Assembly (NCBI GenBank): GCA_036752345.1
Contig: DAIOSV010000016.1
Span: 1-39,139, forward strand
From: UBA1715 sp036752345
GTDB lineage: Bacteria; Bacteroidota; Bacteroidia; Bacteroidales; UBA1715
Length of the DNA: 39,139 nucleotides
Reading direction: 5' to 3'
Numbering within the stretch: the stretch's first letter is position 1; the number at the start of each line of letters is the position of its first letter. Positions 8,160 to 17,968 of this stretch are shown here, piece after piece. The notes under the pieces are model-generated. The model was not told where the DNA came from. It made no database searches and saw nothing but the letters and a program-made list of their open reading frames with translations. Both the position numbers and the translations under genes were made by a program.

Positions 8160-8969
8160 CTATTCTTTTCTTATATTCATATCGAACAAACCTTCACGCA
8201 AAATAATGTCAATTCCTTCACTCAAGGTTGTGAGTGGTCTATTGTTGAGCAACGTTGTTTTCATGAATGTATTGTCGGGACAACGACGACGCATATCTCC
8301 GTCTTTCAATGGTTTTACATTCACTATTCGTGATTTAGAACCTGTCTTTTCAACTATCATGGTTGCCAAATCACCGATGGAGTATTCTTTGTCGCCACCA
8401 ATGTTAGCCACATCGTTGATGAGTAAATCATGTTCAAAAGCATTTACGCAGGCTTCAATATTATCGTCGATAAAACAGAATGTACGTGTTTGTTTTCCAT
8501 CACCATACACTTGAATATCTACATTGTTAAGCGCCTTGTGTATGAAACGACTTATCACAAAATCAGAACTTTGACGAGGTCCGTAGGTATTGAAGAAACG
8601 GAAAATTGAATATTCCAAGCCAAACTCTTGATTATACGAACGTAAGTATGCCTCGCCTAGATTCTTTACCACAGCATAGGGAACGCGCGAATTGAGCGGT
8701 GTGGTATCAACACGTTGTGGTATTTCAAACGGTTCGCCATACACTTCCGACGATGAAGAGAAAAACACTCGCTTGACTCCAGTATCTTTTGACAATTTGC
8801 ACACATTGCGTATGCCATCAATATCAGTCAAAACGGCAAGTGGATGTTGCTGTGTGCGTTGCACACCAACCATTGCTGCATAATGAAACACATAATCAAA
8901 ATGGTATAAGTGCATTACCGAAGCTATGCTCTGATAGTCATTGACATCGCACTGAATGAATTTCCAATT
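8160..8969 (-). CDS. NAD-dependent sugar epimerase/dehydratase, N-terminus lost in assembly gap
   Basis: 269 residues remain of an extended SDR, normally about 310-330. The N-terminal GxxGxxG nucleotide-binding motif falls in the gap. Visible are the end of the cofactor domain (FHYAAMVGV), the catalytic Ser region SSSSEVYGEP, and YAVVK, the YxxxK catalytic pair. The substrate-side segment FNTYGPRQ and the GDGKQTRTFCFIDD block are typical of UDP-sugar decarboxylases and 4-epimerases acting on nucleotide sugars for surface glycans. The exact substrate cannot be named. It appears fused to the RND transporter upstream only because the gap happens to keep a frame open. Confidence 0.85.
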   Translation of the reverse strand, partial: NWKFIQCDVNDYQSIASVMHLYHFDYVFHYAAMVGVQRTQQHPLAVLTDIDGIRNVCKLSKDTGVKRVFFSSSSEVYGEPFEIPQRVDTTPLNSRVPYAVVKNLGEAYLRSYNQEFGLEYSIFRFFNTYGPRQSSDFVISRFIHKALNNVDIQVYGDGKQTRTFCFIDDNIEACVNAFEHDLLINDVANIGGDKEYSIGDLATMIVEKTGSKSRIVNVKPLKDGDMRRRCPDNTFMKTTLLNNRPLTTLSEGIDIILREGLFDMNIRKE

Positions 8970-9069
8970 NNNNNNNNNNNNNNNNNNNNNNNNNNNNNNN
9001 NNNNNNNNNNNNNNNNNNNNNNNNNNNNNNNNNNNNNNNNNNNNNNNNNNNNNNNNNNNNNNNNNNNNN
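8970..9069. other. Assembly gap (100 N) between transporter and epimerase
   Basis: Exactly 100 N. The left contig ends inside an epimerase and the right contig inside an RND transporter, both on the minus strand. The missing DNA should hold roughly the last 60-90 residues of the transporter and the first 45-60 of the epimerase, well over 300 bases. Confidence 0.95.
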
Positions 9070-11213
9070 ATTGAGGTAGAAATCATACTTGGCGACGTTT
9101 CGCGTATTGTCATCATCACAGATTCTCTAATATTTGGATTTACTTTCAAACATTGGCGATAGCGCGACAAGAAGTGAATGGTATTGTCAACGGAAATACC
9201 GAATGCAATGTTGAATACCAATATAGTTGATGTTTTGATTGGAATATCTAAGAAACCCATAAGAGCTGCCGTAAAGAACAACGAAAGCACGTTTGGTATT
9301 AACGAAACAATGACCATACGTCTTGAGCGGAACAGCAACGCCATGAAAAATGCAATCAATACAATCGCAAGCGTCAAACTTTCAAATAAATTTACCAAAA
9401 GATATTGTGTGCCTTTGAAATAAATGACACTGGTTCCGGTAATTAATGTTTTGTACCTGTCAGAAGGGAATACCGTGGACAAATCTTCTTCAAGTTGTTT
9501 CTCCAACACGGCCATTTTCTCTGTACCCAAATCCTTTACGTTACAACGGATACGAACTTTTTTTCCTGTAGAATCAACCAAAGAATATTGCAAAGAGCCC
9601 AAACCATCGCCAGCCTTCTTTACCATCTTCTTTAGTTTGTTGATGAAAAAGATATCGCTCGAATTTGGTAAGGTGTAATATTTAGGATCGCCACCATTGT
9701 TCCACTGCCAAGCAAACTTGAGAATATCAACAATAGAAAGTGGTTTTCCTAACTCAGGATATGTCTTTAAACTATCGGTAATTTGATCCATTCGATGCAT
9801 AAATTCACGATCGCGTATCAAATTGATTTTTGCGGTGTCTTCTATTTGAATTTCCAACGGAATTGTTCCATCAAACGTATTCTCAGCAAAACGTAAATCT
9901 TGCATAATTTGATGTTCTTGCGGCAAATCGTCAACAACATATCCGGTTCTATGCATCAATGTAATTCCATAAATACCAATGAGGAACAGAATGATTGTGA
10001 TAGCATAAATGGCATTTCGGTTATTTGTTGTTCTTAATGAAATAAAGTCAACCACTTTGCCAAACATCCTACTTTCAAGATGCTTTAACATATGGTTTGA
10101 TGGTTCCTTTGAATAACTTAAAATGATTGGCAATAATGTGATAGAGAAAATGAACACACAAATAATGCCGAGCGAAGCACTCAAACCAAATTGTTGAAGA
10201 ATCTTACTATCGGTAATCATAAAGGTTGAGAACCCAATAGCAGTGGTTAAGTTAGACAAGAATATTGCATTTCCAACGCGGAATATTGAGCGTTGCAATG
10301 CTTTAATCTTATTTCCATGCAGTGTAAATTCCTGATGAAATTTATTTATAAGGAATACACAGTTTGGCACACTTATAATGATAATTAGCGAAGGTAACAT
10401 TGCCGTTACGCCGGTCAATTCGTACCCTAGCATTCCCATCCAGCCCAAGCTCCAGATAACCGAGACGGTTAAAACAATAATAGGAAGCAAGACGTTTTTG
10501 AAAGAACGGAATGTGAGATATAAAATAATTACACAAATAAGTATTGCGAGCAACACAAAGATAATCAATTCACCTTGAAGCATCAACGAAGTGTGAGTGC
10601 GTATAAAAGGCATACCGGTCTGTATTATCTCTATATTCTGTGCCTTTGAATAATCGCCAACCAATTTTTCCAATTGAGCAAGTAAATCTTCGCGCGCAGG
10701 ACTATCAATAATTTTTTGGTTTATTGAAATCATTAAAAGATATACGTTCTTCCCTTCTTTGTTGAACAACATATCTTCGTATAGTGGCTGATTTAATATG
10801 ATTGCCGATATGGAATCAAGCTCTGCTTGCGTTTGCGGACGTTGTTTGAAAAAAGGATCTACCCTTGTGCCATTAATCTCCACAGCCTGACCTACCGAAA
10901 TAATGTTTTCGACCCCGTGTATGGTATCAATCTTTTCACATAAATCTAAAAAGGCATTGAATGTCTTTAAGTCAAACATTTTCCCCTTTTCAGCCTTGAA
11001 TCCCACTATAAAGCTATTCGCATCAGACCCGAAGTCCTTTTTAAATTGTTGGAACTTAACAAAAGCAGAATCGGTTTCAGGCAACATTGCTGCATATTCA
11101 TACGAGATATGTACTTTGGTTGCCTCGTACCCCATAAAAGCTGTAAGGATAGCTGATATTATAATAATTGCTATTCTATATCGAAGTATAATTCGCGCAC
11201 ACTTAACCCACAT
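9070..11213 (-). CDS. RND/MMPL-family transporter, C-terminus lost in assembly gap
   Basis: 714 residues are visible. The layout is the RND pattern. TM1 lies near residue 10-28, followed by a large periplasmic loop and a block of membrane helices (about 215-370, with SVPNCVFLINKFHQEF between helices). Then comes a helix near 400, a second periplasmic loop, and a second helix block that stops at SPSMISTS in the gap. The matching segment of the second block is FGISVDNTIHFLSRYR. It lacks the size of AcrB-type pumps and fits the shorter MMPL/hopanoid-type subgroup moving lipids or hydrophobic molecules. The substrate is unknown. Sequence continues as Ile after the last visible Ser, as family members do. 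Confidence 0.85.
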
Positions 11214-11235
11214 TGTATTCGTCTAAAAATTTCGG

Positions 11236-11243
11236 CTAAGATA
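11236..11243 (-). promoter_or_regulatory. Possible -7 element for the RND gene
   Basis: Read on the minus strand this is TATCTTAG, one mismatch from TAnnTTTG, 22 bases before the ATG of the transporter. No clear -33 element. The rest of 11214-11440 between the divergent genes shows no gene. Confidence 0.3.
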
Positions 11244-11440
11244 ACTTTTTTTGGCAACATGACATTGTATGAGAGAGAAATAAATGTTTGGTAACTTGTA
11301 TATTCACTGCTTTTCAATTCAAAAACCCCACCCCACTATGAGTTGTTTTTGGCATTATTTATTAGGTCTTCATTATTAGAAACGCTATGGTAAAACAAGA
11401 AATACTCACGTTATAACTCACAACACGTACACAAAAAAGC

Positions 11441-11448
11441 TATCTTTG
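11441..11448 (+). promoter_or_regulatory. -7 element for the GT2-spmAB-trmO unit
   Basis: TATCTTTG matches TAnnTTTG exactly. It ends 17 bases before the TTG start of the glycosyltransferase, which would give a very short leader. Confidence 0.5.
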
Positions 11449-11465
11449 AGCAAAATGTTTTACAA

Positions 11466-12596
11466 TTGATTTACGGTATTGTCATAGTAATAGGTCTTTA
11501 TGTACTGCTCAGCGTGGCAAGTGTTTTTGGTTTTATAAAAAAAACGCAACAACATCTGCCGTTGGAGCAGAACGAGCCTACTACACTTCCATTTTGTTCG
11601 GTAATTATAGCAGCGCGCAACGAAGAAGCGTCTATCGGTACTATCTGCAATGATTTATTGCAACAAACCTATCCGAAAGAAAAAACTGAATTCATACTAA
11701 TAGACGACCACTCCGACGACTACACGGCAGAAATAATCAATACGTTTGTGAAACAAGACCACCGATTTATTCTCACACAAGCGCCGGAAGAGATACAAGG
11801 GAAAAAACAAGCACTCCGATATGCGTTGTCAAAAGCGCAAGGTGATTTGCTCCTTTTTACCGACGCCGATTGTTCAATTTCGGCAAAATGGATTGAAACA
11901 TACGCTGCACATACCCAGGATTCGCAAGCATCGTTTTACTTTGGAGGAATTGTACCACGTCAACCAAACTCTATTTCGGAATCATTCTTTCGCCTTGATT
12001 TTATAGGCATTTTAGCCGTACAAAGCGGGCTTGCTCGCTTAAATCATGCGTTCAGTTGCAACGGTGCCAATATGTGTATTACGCGCAAGTTCTACACAGA
12101 GCAATACAACACAAACGAATCATACGCCTCAGGCGACGATGTCTTTTTGCTGCAACAAGCTAAAAAGACAAAAAACAATGTAAAATTTATTGCCGACTTC
12201 AGCGCACGCGTCAGAACCGGGATACCTTCTTCGTGGTCTGAATTTTTAAACCAACGAAGCCGATGGTCTTCGAAAGTTGGTGGCTACAAAGACAACGATA
12301 CCATTGCAGTAGCAGTCATTGTATATGCAATTTGTTTTGTCATGAGTGCACTATTCGTAGCTACGGTCGTTACAGGAAACGAATATTTTCTGGATCTCTG
12401 GTTTAAACTATTCCTCATTAAAACGGCATGTGACTTGATTATTTTTGACTTGACGTCAAAATATTTTGAGACTAAATATAAATCGAACCTACTGACTCCG
12501 TTTTTTGAATTCATATATCCGTTTTATATCGTGATAATTCCTATTTTTGCAATGCTTGTTCCTACAAAATGGAAAGCACGACAAATTCAAAAGTAA
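11466..12596 (+). CDS. Family 2 glycosyltransferase, membrane-anchored
   Basis: 376 residues. One N-terminal membrane helix (about 3-22) precedes a cytoplasmic GT-A domain. Visible motifs are VIIAARNEE (46-54), the nucleotide-binding DDHSDD (80-85), DAD (133-135), SGDD near 222-225 and QRSRW at 263-267. Membrane segments follow at the C-terminus. The QxxRW-type end is shared with processive synthases of the cellulose/hyaluronan class, but the acceptor is unknown. The start is TTG at 11466. The only nearby ATG (11455) is out of frame and stops after four codons. It lies three bases before the next gene. Confidence 0.87.
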   Translation: MIYGIVIVIGLYVLLSVASVFGFIKKTQQHLPLEQNEPTTLPFCSVIIAARNEEASIGTICNDLLQQTYPKEKTEFILIDDHSDDYTAEIINTFVKQDHRFILTQAPEEIQGKKQALRYALSKAQGDLLLFTDADCSISAKWIETYAAHTQDSQASFYFGGIVPRQPNSISESFFRLDFIGILAVQSGLARLNHAFSCNGANMCITRKFYTEQYNTNESYASGDDVFLLQQAKKTKNNVKFIADFSARVRTGIPSSWSEFLNQRSRWSSKVGGYKDNDTIAVAVIVYAICFVMSALFVATVVTGNEYFLDLWFKLFLIKTACDLIIFDLTSKYFETKYKSNLLTPFFEFIYPFYIVIIPIFAMLVPTKWKARQIQK

Positions 12597-12599
12597 GCT

Positions 12600-13829
12600 A
12601 TGGCACTAAACTACATCTGGATAGGATTCTTGTTAATTGGTTATATCGTTGCCTTAGTGAGACTTATTTTTTTTGGTGACACCGAAATATTCTCTCAAGT
12701 AATGCAAGGCGCATTTGACGATGCCAAGAATGGATTTGAACTGTCCTTAGGTTTAACCGGTGTGCTCTCGTTGTGGTTGGGATTTATGAAAATTGGCGAG
12801 CGGGGCGGTGTCATTGATTTTATGGCAAAAATCATAGCTCCTTTCTTTAGAAAGATTTTCCCTGAAATTCCCAAAGACCACCCTGTGTACGGAACCATTA
12901 TGCTGAATATAGCAGCAAATATGCTTGGTCTAGACAATGCAGCAACGCCTATGGGGCTTAAGGCTATGGATGAGATGCAGCAGTTTAACAAGAACAAAGA
13001 CACGGCATCAAATGCGCAAATTATGTTTTTGGTGCTCAACACGTCGGGACTGACGCTTATACCAACAACTATCATGGTATATCGTGCGCAAGCCGGTGCT
13101 GCAGACCCTACCGACGTATTTTTGCCGATTCTATTTGCCACATTCTTCTCTACGTTAGTTGGATTTTTGTGTGTCGCTATTGTCCAGAAAATCAATCTTT
13201 TAGACAAAACAATCCTGTTATTTTTAGGGACAGCCATCGCTCTTATTTTAGGCCTATTGCTCTACCTCTATTCACTCTCGGCTGAAAATTTAAAGATAGT
13301 TTCGAGTGTTATAGGAAACGTGATTTTATTCAGTATCATTATTTCGTTTGTTGTCGCGGCAATCATTAAGCACGTCAATGTATTTGAAGCCTTTATAGAA
13401 GGCGCAAAAGAAGGTTTTGGCGTTGCCATCAAAATAATTCCAAACCTTATAGCAATACTTGTTGCCATTGGCGTTTTTAGAACGGTTGGTGGACTTGATT
13501 TAATTTGCAATGGATTTGCGTGGTGTTTTGAAAAAATAGGCGTAAACACTGATTTTGTACCGGCTTTACCTACGGCATTTATGAAACCACTGAGTGGTTC
13601 CGGTGCACGAGGCATGATGATAGACGCGATGAACACCTTCGGAGCTGATTCGTTTGTGGGAAAACTCTCATGTATCATACAAGGTTCAACCGACACCACC
13701 TTCTATATTTTAGCGGTATATTTCGGTTCGGTAGGAATTAAGAAAACTCGTCATGCCGTAGGATGCGGATTGATAGCAGACTTTGCAGGCATTGTTGCGG
13801 CTATTGTTATCGCATACATTATGGTATAA
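12600..13829 (+). CDS. SpmA-SpmB fusion, nucleoside-recognition (Gate) domain membrane protein
   Basis: 409 residues and strongly hydrophobic. The N-terminal half resembles SpmA, with LSLWLGFMKIGERGGVID, the NIAANMLGLDNAATPMGLKA block and NTSGLTLIPTT. The C-terminal half resembles SpmB, with an EAFIEGAKEGFGVAIKIIPN block and LPTAFMKPLSGSGARG. In Bacillus these are separate spore-maturation proteins involved in spore dehydration; non-sporulating Bacteroidota keep them fused. The role here is unknown; transport or gating of a small solute is only an inference. It is close-packed between the glycosyltransferase (3 bases) and trmO (2 bases). Confidence 0.88.
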   Translation: MALNYIWIGFLLIGYIVALVRLIFFGDTEIFSQVMQGAFDDAKNGFELSLGLTGVLSLWLGFMKIGERGGVIDFMAKIIAPFFRKIFPEIPKDHPVYGTIMLNIAANMLGLDNAATPMGLKAMDEMQQFNKNKDTASNAQIMFLVLNTSGLTLIPTTIMVYRAQAGAADPTDVFLPILFATFFSTLVGFLCVAIVQKINLLDKTILLFLGTAIALILGLLLYLYSLSAENLKIVSSVIGNVILFSIIISFVVAAIIKHVNVFEAFIEGAKEGFGVAIKIIPNLIAILVAIGVFRTVGGLDLICNGFAWCFEKIGVNTDFVPALPTAFMKPLSGSGARGMMIDAMNTFGADSFVGKLSCIIQGSTDTTFYILAVYFGSVGIKKTRHAVGCGLIADFAGIVAAIVIAYIMV

Positions 13830-13831
13830 CT

Positions 13832-14503
13832 ATGGAAATACGGCCTATAGCATATATTCACAATGACTACCAAAGTAAATTTGGCATTCCTCGTCAGAGC
13901 GGATTGGTTCCAACTCTTTCTCAAATAGTTTTTGAACCGGAATACCGAAACGACGAAGCGCTTCGTGGCCTAGAAGATTTCTCACATATTTGGCTTATTT
14001 GGGGGTTCTCAGAAAACGACAACAGCACGTGGCATCCAACCGTTCGTCCTCCTCGACTTGGAGGGAACGTACACATGGGGGTTTTTGCTACCCGCTCTCC
14101 TTTTCGCCCCAATGGATTAGGACTATCGTCGGTAGAACTGAAACGTATTGAAAAACATGATTCGTATGGTTCCATACTGCTCGTTTCGGGTGCAGACCTC
14201 ATGGACGGAACACCAATATACGACATTAAGCCCTACATTGCGAGCGACATACACCAAGAAGCAGCGGTAGGTTTTACCTCTCAAAATACAGACTATCACC
14301 TCACGATTGAAATTCCAAACGATTTAGCACAAAAGCTTCCTGAAGATACACTACAATCAGTAAAAGCAATACTCTCGCAAGACCCTCGACCACAATACCA
14401 AAATGATGAATCGAGGATATATGGTTTTACGTTTGCCAATTATGAAATACTATTTCGAGTGCAAAACAAGACAGCCATCGTTTGTGATATTCAAGAAAAA
14501 TAA
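13832..14503 (+). CDS. trmO: tRNA t6A37 N6-methyltransferase, TrmO/TsaA family
   Basis: 223 residues from the ATG at 13832, two bases after the previous stop. The beta-barrel TsaA/TrmO domain fills the first 150 residues, with EDFSHIWLIWGF, the signature RSPFRPNGLGLSSVEL (88-103) and GADLMDGTPIYDIKPY (120-135). TrmO in E. coli uses S-adenosylmethionine to methylate t6A at position 37 of tRNA-Thr, which helps decode ACY codons. The C-terminal DPRPQY and YGF segments also occur in the family. In-frame sequence upstream runs into the SpmAB gene and is not used. Confidence 0.88.
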   Translation: MEIRPIAYIHNDYQSKFGIPRQSGLVPTLSQIVFEPEYRNDEALRGLEDFSHIWLIWGFSENDNSTWHPTVRPPRLGGNVHMGVFATRSPFRPNGLGLSSVELKRIEKHDSYGSILLVSGADLMDGTPIYDIKPYIASDIHQEAAVGFTSQNTDYHLTIEIPNDLAQKLPEDTLQSVKAILSQDPRPQYQNDESRIYGFTFANYEILFRVQNKTAIVCDIQEK

Positions 14504-14538
14504 CTCCCTTCATTACACTTTGAAACGCAAGAATTTAA

Positions 14539-14546
14539 TATTTTTG
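14539..14546 (+). promoter_or_regulatory. -7 element for the SDR gene
   Basis: TATTTTTG matches TAnnTTTG and ends 29 bases before the ATG at 14576. A TTTG at 14519-14522 could be the -33 box but is only 16 bases upstream, closer than usual. Confidence 0.5.
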
Positions 14547-14575
14547 CGATAGAAGAATTTTTAACAAAAAAAAAC

Positions 14576-15310
14576 ATGAAAACGAATGTAAAAGGGAAAT
14601 GGGCACTCATTACCGGTGCTAATCGTGGTATTGGATACCGTATCACAAAATTTATGGCTGCGGAAGGTTGTAATCTTATATTACACAGTAGAAATCTTGC
14701 TCACACAGCAAAAGTACTCGAAGAAGTGAAGGCATATGGTGTTGAGGCATATTGCGTAGCTGCAGAACTTTCAAAACCCGAAGAGGTTGAAAAAATGATT
14801 GCTGAAATAAAATCAAAAGGGACGCAAATAGACATTTTGTTCAACGATGCAGCAGTACAAATAGCCTATCGCACTGATTATATAAAAACTCCGGTTGAAG
14901 ACTACACACAAAGTTTTCTTATCAACACAATTGCCCCTATGATGCTATGCTATGCATTTTTACCTGACATGAAAAAGCGTGGCTTTGGAAGAATCATAAA
15001 CACTACGAGTGGCATTCGCAACGAACCTCAACAGGCAGGATATTCGGCAAGTAAAGCTGCTCTAGACAAAGTCACAATCGACTTGGCAGGCACTGTTGAT
15101 GGAACTGATGTAATTATTAGCCTTACCGATCCGGGATGGTGCCGTACCGACCTTGGTGGCGACAAAGCTCCTAACGACCCAGATTCAGTGATACCTGGCA
15201 TTGTATTAGGTGCTTTTGTAAACGATAAGAAAAGCGGCCGACTCTTTGGTGCACAAGACTTCACGGGTCTTACACTAGAACAAGCATTAGAAAAAGTTTC
15301 AAAGAAGTAA
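14576..15310 (+). CDS. Short-chain dehydrogenase/reductase
   Basis: 244 residues, the classical SDR length. The cofactor motif TGANRGIG is at 13-20. The full catalytic tetrad is visible: N117, S145 (NTTSG), Y156 and K160 (YSASK). NDAA (90-93) replaces the usual NNAG. After the active site comes DPGWCRTDLGG, the PG-T block common to the family. The substrate cannot be told from sequence. It has its own promoter and a terminator, so it is probably a single-gene transcript that converges on the alpha-glucan operon. Confidence 0.88.
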   Translation: MKTNVKGKWALITGANRGIGYRITKFMAAEGCNLILHSRNLAHTAKVLEEVKAYGVEAYCVAAELSKPEEVEKMIAEIKSKGTQIDILFNDAAVQIAYRTDYIKTPVEDYTQSFLINTIAPMMLCYAFLPDMKKRGFGRIINTTSGIRNEPQQAGYSASKAALDKVTIDLAGTVDGTDVIISLTDPGWCRTDLGGDKAPNDPDSVIPGIVLGAFVNDKKSGRLFGAQDFTGLTLEQALEKVSKK

Positions 15311-15327
15311 ACTTCAACGATACTCAA

Positions 15328-15362
15328 AAAAAAAGCTGCACCATTTTGATGCAGCTTTTTTT
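15328..15362. terminator. Bidirectional terminator between the SDR gene and glgP
   Basis: AAAAAAAGCTGCA (15328-15340) and TGCAGCTTTTTTT (15350-15362) form a perfect hairpin with a nine-base loop. The A-run on one side and T-run on the other serve both convergent genes. Confidence 0.88.
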
Positions 15363-15381
15363 ATACATATTTATCTCTATT

Positions 15382-17943
15382 CTAAATCCAACGTACGTAT
15401 GGGAAATCTTGACGATACGGAAGATATTTATTTGACGGATACATACGTATACCGTAATTAAATACACCTGCACGATCAGCTAATACGTCTATTGTATAAA
15501 CAGCTACATTTCCTTCCATTGCTGAGAATATAAATGGATGACATTCAACTATTTCACGTTCTTCAGCTTCGCTTTGTTCTGATAGCACAAATTCAAAGTT
15601 GATATCTTCCGGCTTCAAGCCTTGTAGGTCAACTTTGACGATGCCTGAATATTTTTCACCAAGTTTGAAACTTGTTGTCATATTTTTCTCTACAGAAACA
15701 ATATTGATAGAATCCCAAACGCTAGAAACACGTTGTTTCCAATCAACTATCTCATCTACTACTTTGTAATTGTCGTTTTTCAATAACGTATTACGTATTG
15801 CTAACATAGAGTAGTAACGTTCTTTATAGTCGTCAATCATTCGCTTAGTTGTGAAAGCTGGAGCTATCTCTGCTATACATTTTTTCATGTATTGAATCCA
15901 ATCATGAGGAATACCATCAGCATCATGATTATAGAACAACGGAACGATTTCGCCTTCAAACATTGAATAAATCATTTCCGCATCAAGTTTGTTCTGCAAA
16001 TCTTGATTTTGATAGGTACGTTTTTCAGGCAAAGCCCATCCTGCACCCTGACGATATCCTTCACACCACCAACCATCAAGCACACTGAAGTTCATTGCAC
16101 CATTCATTACTGCCTTCATACCAGAAGTACCAGATGCTTCCAACGGACGTGTTGGAGTGTTCATCCAAATATCAACGCCTTGTACCAATTGTTTTGCAAG
16201 GTTCATGTCGTAGTTTTCCAAAAAAACTATCTTACCTAAGAATTCCGGTAATTTAGAAATGCGAACGATTTCTTTGATGATATCTTGTCCCGGTTTATCT
16301 TGTGGGTGAGCCTTTCCTGCAAATAAGAATTGAACAGGACGTTCAGGATTGTTTACAATTTTCTCTAAACGTTCAAGGTTGCTGAACAACAAATATGCAC
16401 GTTTGTATGTTGCAAAACGACGAGCAAAACCTATTGTTAACGTGTCTTTGTTCAATGTTTGATTAATACGAATCATCTTCTTTGGATCTTCGAATTTTTC
16501 TGTCCAAGATTTTTGAAGAGATTCTTTTGTATAATTAATCAATTTTTCACGTTGAGTTTGTCTTATAGCCCAAATTTTTTCGTCAGGAACATTGAAAATC
16601 TTGTTCCAATAATCTCCGTTTGACATATCGCTCAAAAACTCTTCGCCGAAAGTTTCTTTATGCAATTGTTGCCAAATCTTTGCAGTCCATGTTCCGTAGT
16701 GAACACCATTAGTTACATAACCAATAGGAGATTCCTCTACCGTATATCCCGGCCACAAGTTCTTGAACATTTTCTTAGAAACCTCACCATGTAAACGGCT
16801 TACACCATTAATACCTTGTGAAGTACATATAGCGAAATGACTCATAGAGAAGAATTCTCCCTTATTGTCAGGATACATTCTACCCAAATTCATAAACTCG
16901 TTCCAACTCATATGTAAACGTTCAGGATATTGACCTAAGTACGTCATCATTAAATCTTCTGGGAATGAATCGTGACCAGCAGGAACCGGAGTGTGAGTTG
17001 TGTATAAAGAAGAACCACGAACGATTTCCAATGCTCTTGGGAATGAGCAGTTCTCATGTTTAATAAGTTTTCTCAAACGTTCCAAATTGATAAATGCAGC
17101 ATGTCCTTCGTTGCAGTGGAACAAATCACATTTTTCACCAACTGCTTCAAGTAGACGAACACCACCAATACCAAGTAACAACTCTTGTTTCAAACGGTTT
17201 TCGTTGTTTCCGCCATACAATGCGTGAGTACAACTTTTATCATCGTCACGGTTCTCAGAAATGTCAGTATCCATCAAATACAATTTGATTCTGCCTACTT
17301 TCACTAACCAAATTTGTGCGTACATCAAACGACCAGGCATTCCAACTTGTATCATTATGCGATTGCCATTGGCATCTGTGACTGGTGAAATTGGTAATTC
17401 TGATTGATTTTGTGGATTGTAAATTGCTGTTTGAGCTCCATCAATAGAAAGAGTTTGTTTAAAGTAACCATACTTGTACAAGAAACCTACAGCCACCATG
17501 TTTGTATTGGTATCGCTGGCTTCCTTCAAATAGTCACCTGCCAATATACCAAGACCTCCGGAAAATATTTTTAACGAGTCATCAAGACCATATTCCATAC
17601 TGAAGTATGCGATTCTTGAAGAATTTGCTTCCGGCTTTACAGCCATATACTCGTTGTACTTTTTCAATACATTGTTGTACTTATTAATAAAAGCTTGATC
17701 TTGTTCCAATTTGCTTAATTTTTCAGCACTCATGCCTTTCAATACAGCAATTGGATTTTGTGTTTTCTGCCAAAGCTTTTCATCAATTTCTTGAAACAAT
17801 TCTACCGCTTCACAATTCCATGTCCACCATAGGTTGTGAGCTAATTTACTTAAATCTTCTAGATTTTTTGGGAATGTTGATTGAACAAATACACTACGCC
17901 ACTGTGGGTCGTTATGTCTATTTTGGTTTAAATTCGCCGCCAT
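15382..17943 (-). CDS. glgP: Alpha-glucan phosphorylase (GT35, DUF3417 type)
   Basis: 853 residues. The N-terminal DUF3417 helical domain contains LAHNLWWTWN, typical of the alpha-glucan family phosphorylases of Bacteroidota and Thermotoga. The start of the GT35 domain shows AYFSMEYGLDDSLKIFSGGLG. The pyridoxal-phosphate lysine is K610 in GTSGMKAVMNG. The enzyme releases glucose-1-phosphate from glycogen-like alpha-1,4-glucan using inorganic phosphate. A C-terminal beta-rich stretch of about 120 residues follows the catalytic part. It is the last gene of the minus-strand operon, 25 bases after the GH57 gene. Confidence 0.93.
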   Translation of the reverse strand: MAANLNQNRHNDPQWRSVFVQSTFPKNLEDLSKLAHNLWWTWNCEAVELFQEIDEKLWQKTQNPIAVLKGMSAEKLSKLEQDQAFINKYNNVLKKYNEYMAVKPEANSSRIAYFSMEYGLDDSLKIFSGGLGILAGDYLKEASDTNTNMVAVGFLYKYGYFKQTLSIDGAQTAIYNPQNQSELPISPVTDANGNRIMIQVGMPGRLMYAQIWLVKVGRIKLYLMDTDISENRDDDKSCTHALYGGNNENRLKQELLLGIGGVRLLEAVGEKCDLFHCNEGHAAFINLERLRKLIKHENCSFPRALEIVRGSSLYTTHTPVPAGHDSFPEDLMMTYLGQYPERLHMSWNEFMNLGRMYPDNKGEFFSMSHFAICTSQGINGVSRLHGEVSKKMFKNLWPGYTVEESPIGYVTNGVHYGTWTAKIWQQLHKETFGEEFLSDMSNGDYWNKIFNVPDEKIWAIRQTQREKLINYTKESLQKSWTEKFEDPKKMIRINQTLNKDTLTIGFARRFATYKRAYLLFSNLERLEKIVNNPERPVQFLFAGKAHPQDKPGQDIIKEIVRISKLPEFLGKIVFLENYDMNLAKQLVQGVDIWMNTPTRPLEASGTSGMKAVMNGAMNFSVLDGWWCEGYRQGAGWALPEKRTYQNQDLQNKLDAEMIYSMFEGEIVPLFYNHDADGIPHDWIQYMKKCIAEIAPAFTTKRMIDDYKERYYSMLAIRNTLLKNDNYKVVDEIVDWKQRVSSVWDSINIVSVEKNMTTSFKLGEKYSGIVKVDLQGLKPEDINFEFVLSEQSEAEEREIVECHPFIFSAMEGNVAVYTIDVLADRAGVFNYGIRMYPSNKYLPYRQDFPYVRWI

Positions 17944-17968
17944 TTATTTTATTATATATTACGTTTAT

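Noticed and set aside
8160..11213. A 1017-residue RND transporter-epimerase fusion protein
   Set aside because: The fusion passes through 100 N. Each part lacks its expected end, so it is two genes joined by chance of frame.
17944..17968. A CGTAATA-like word upstream of glgP resembling the Pho element
   Set aside because: It is in a 25-base intra-operon spacer with no -7 element or GAAAC block at the right distance.
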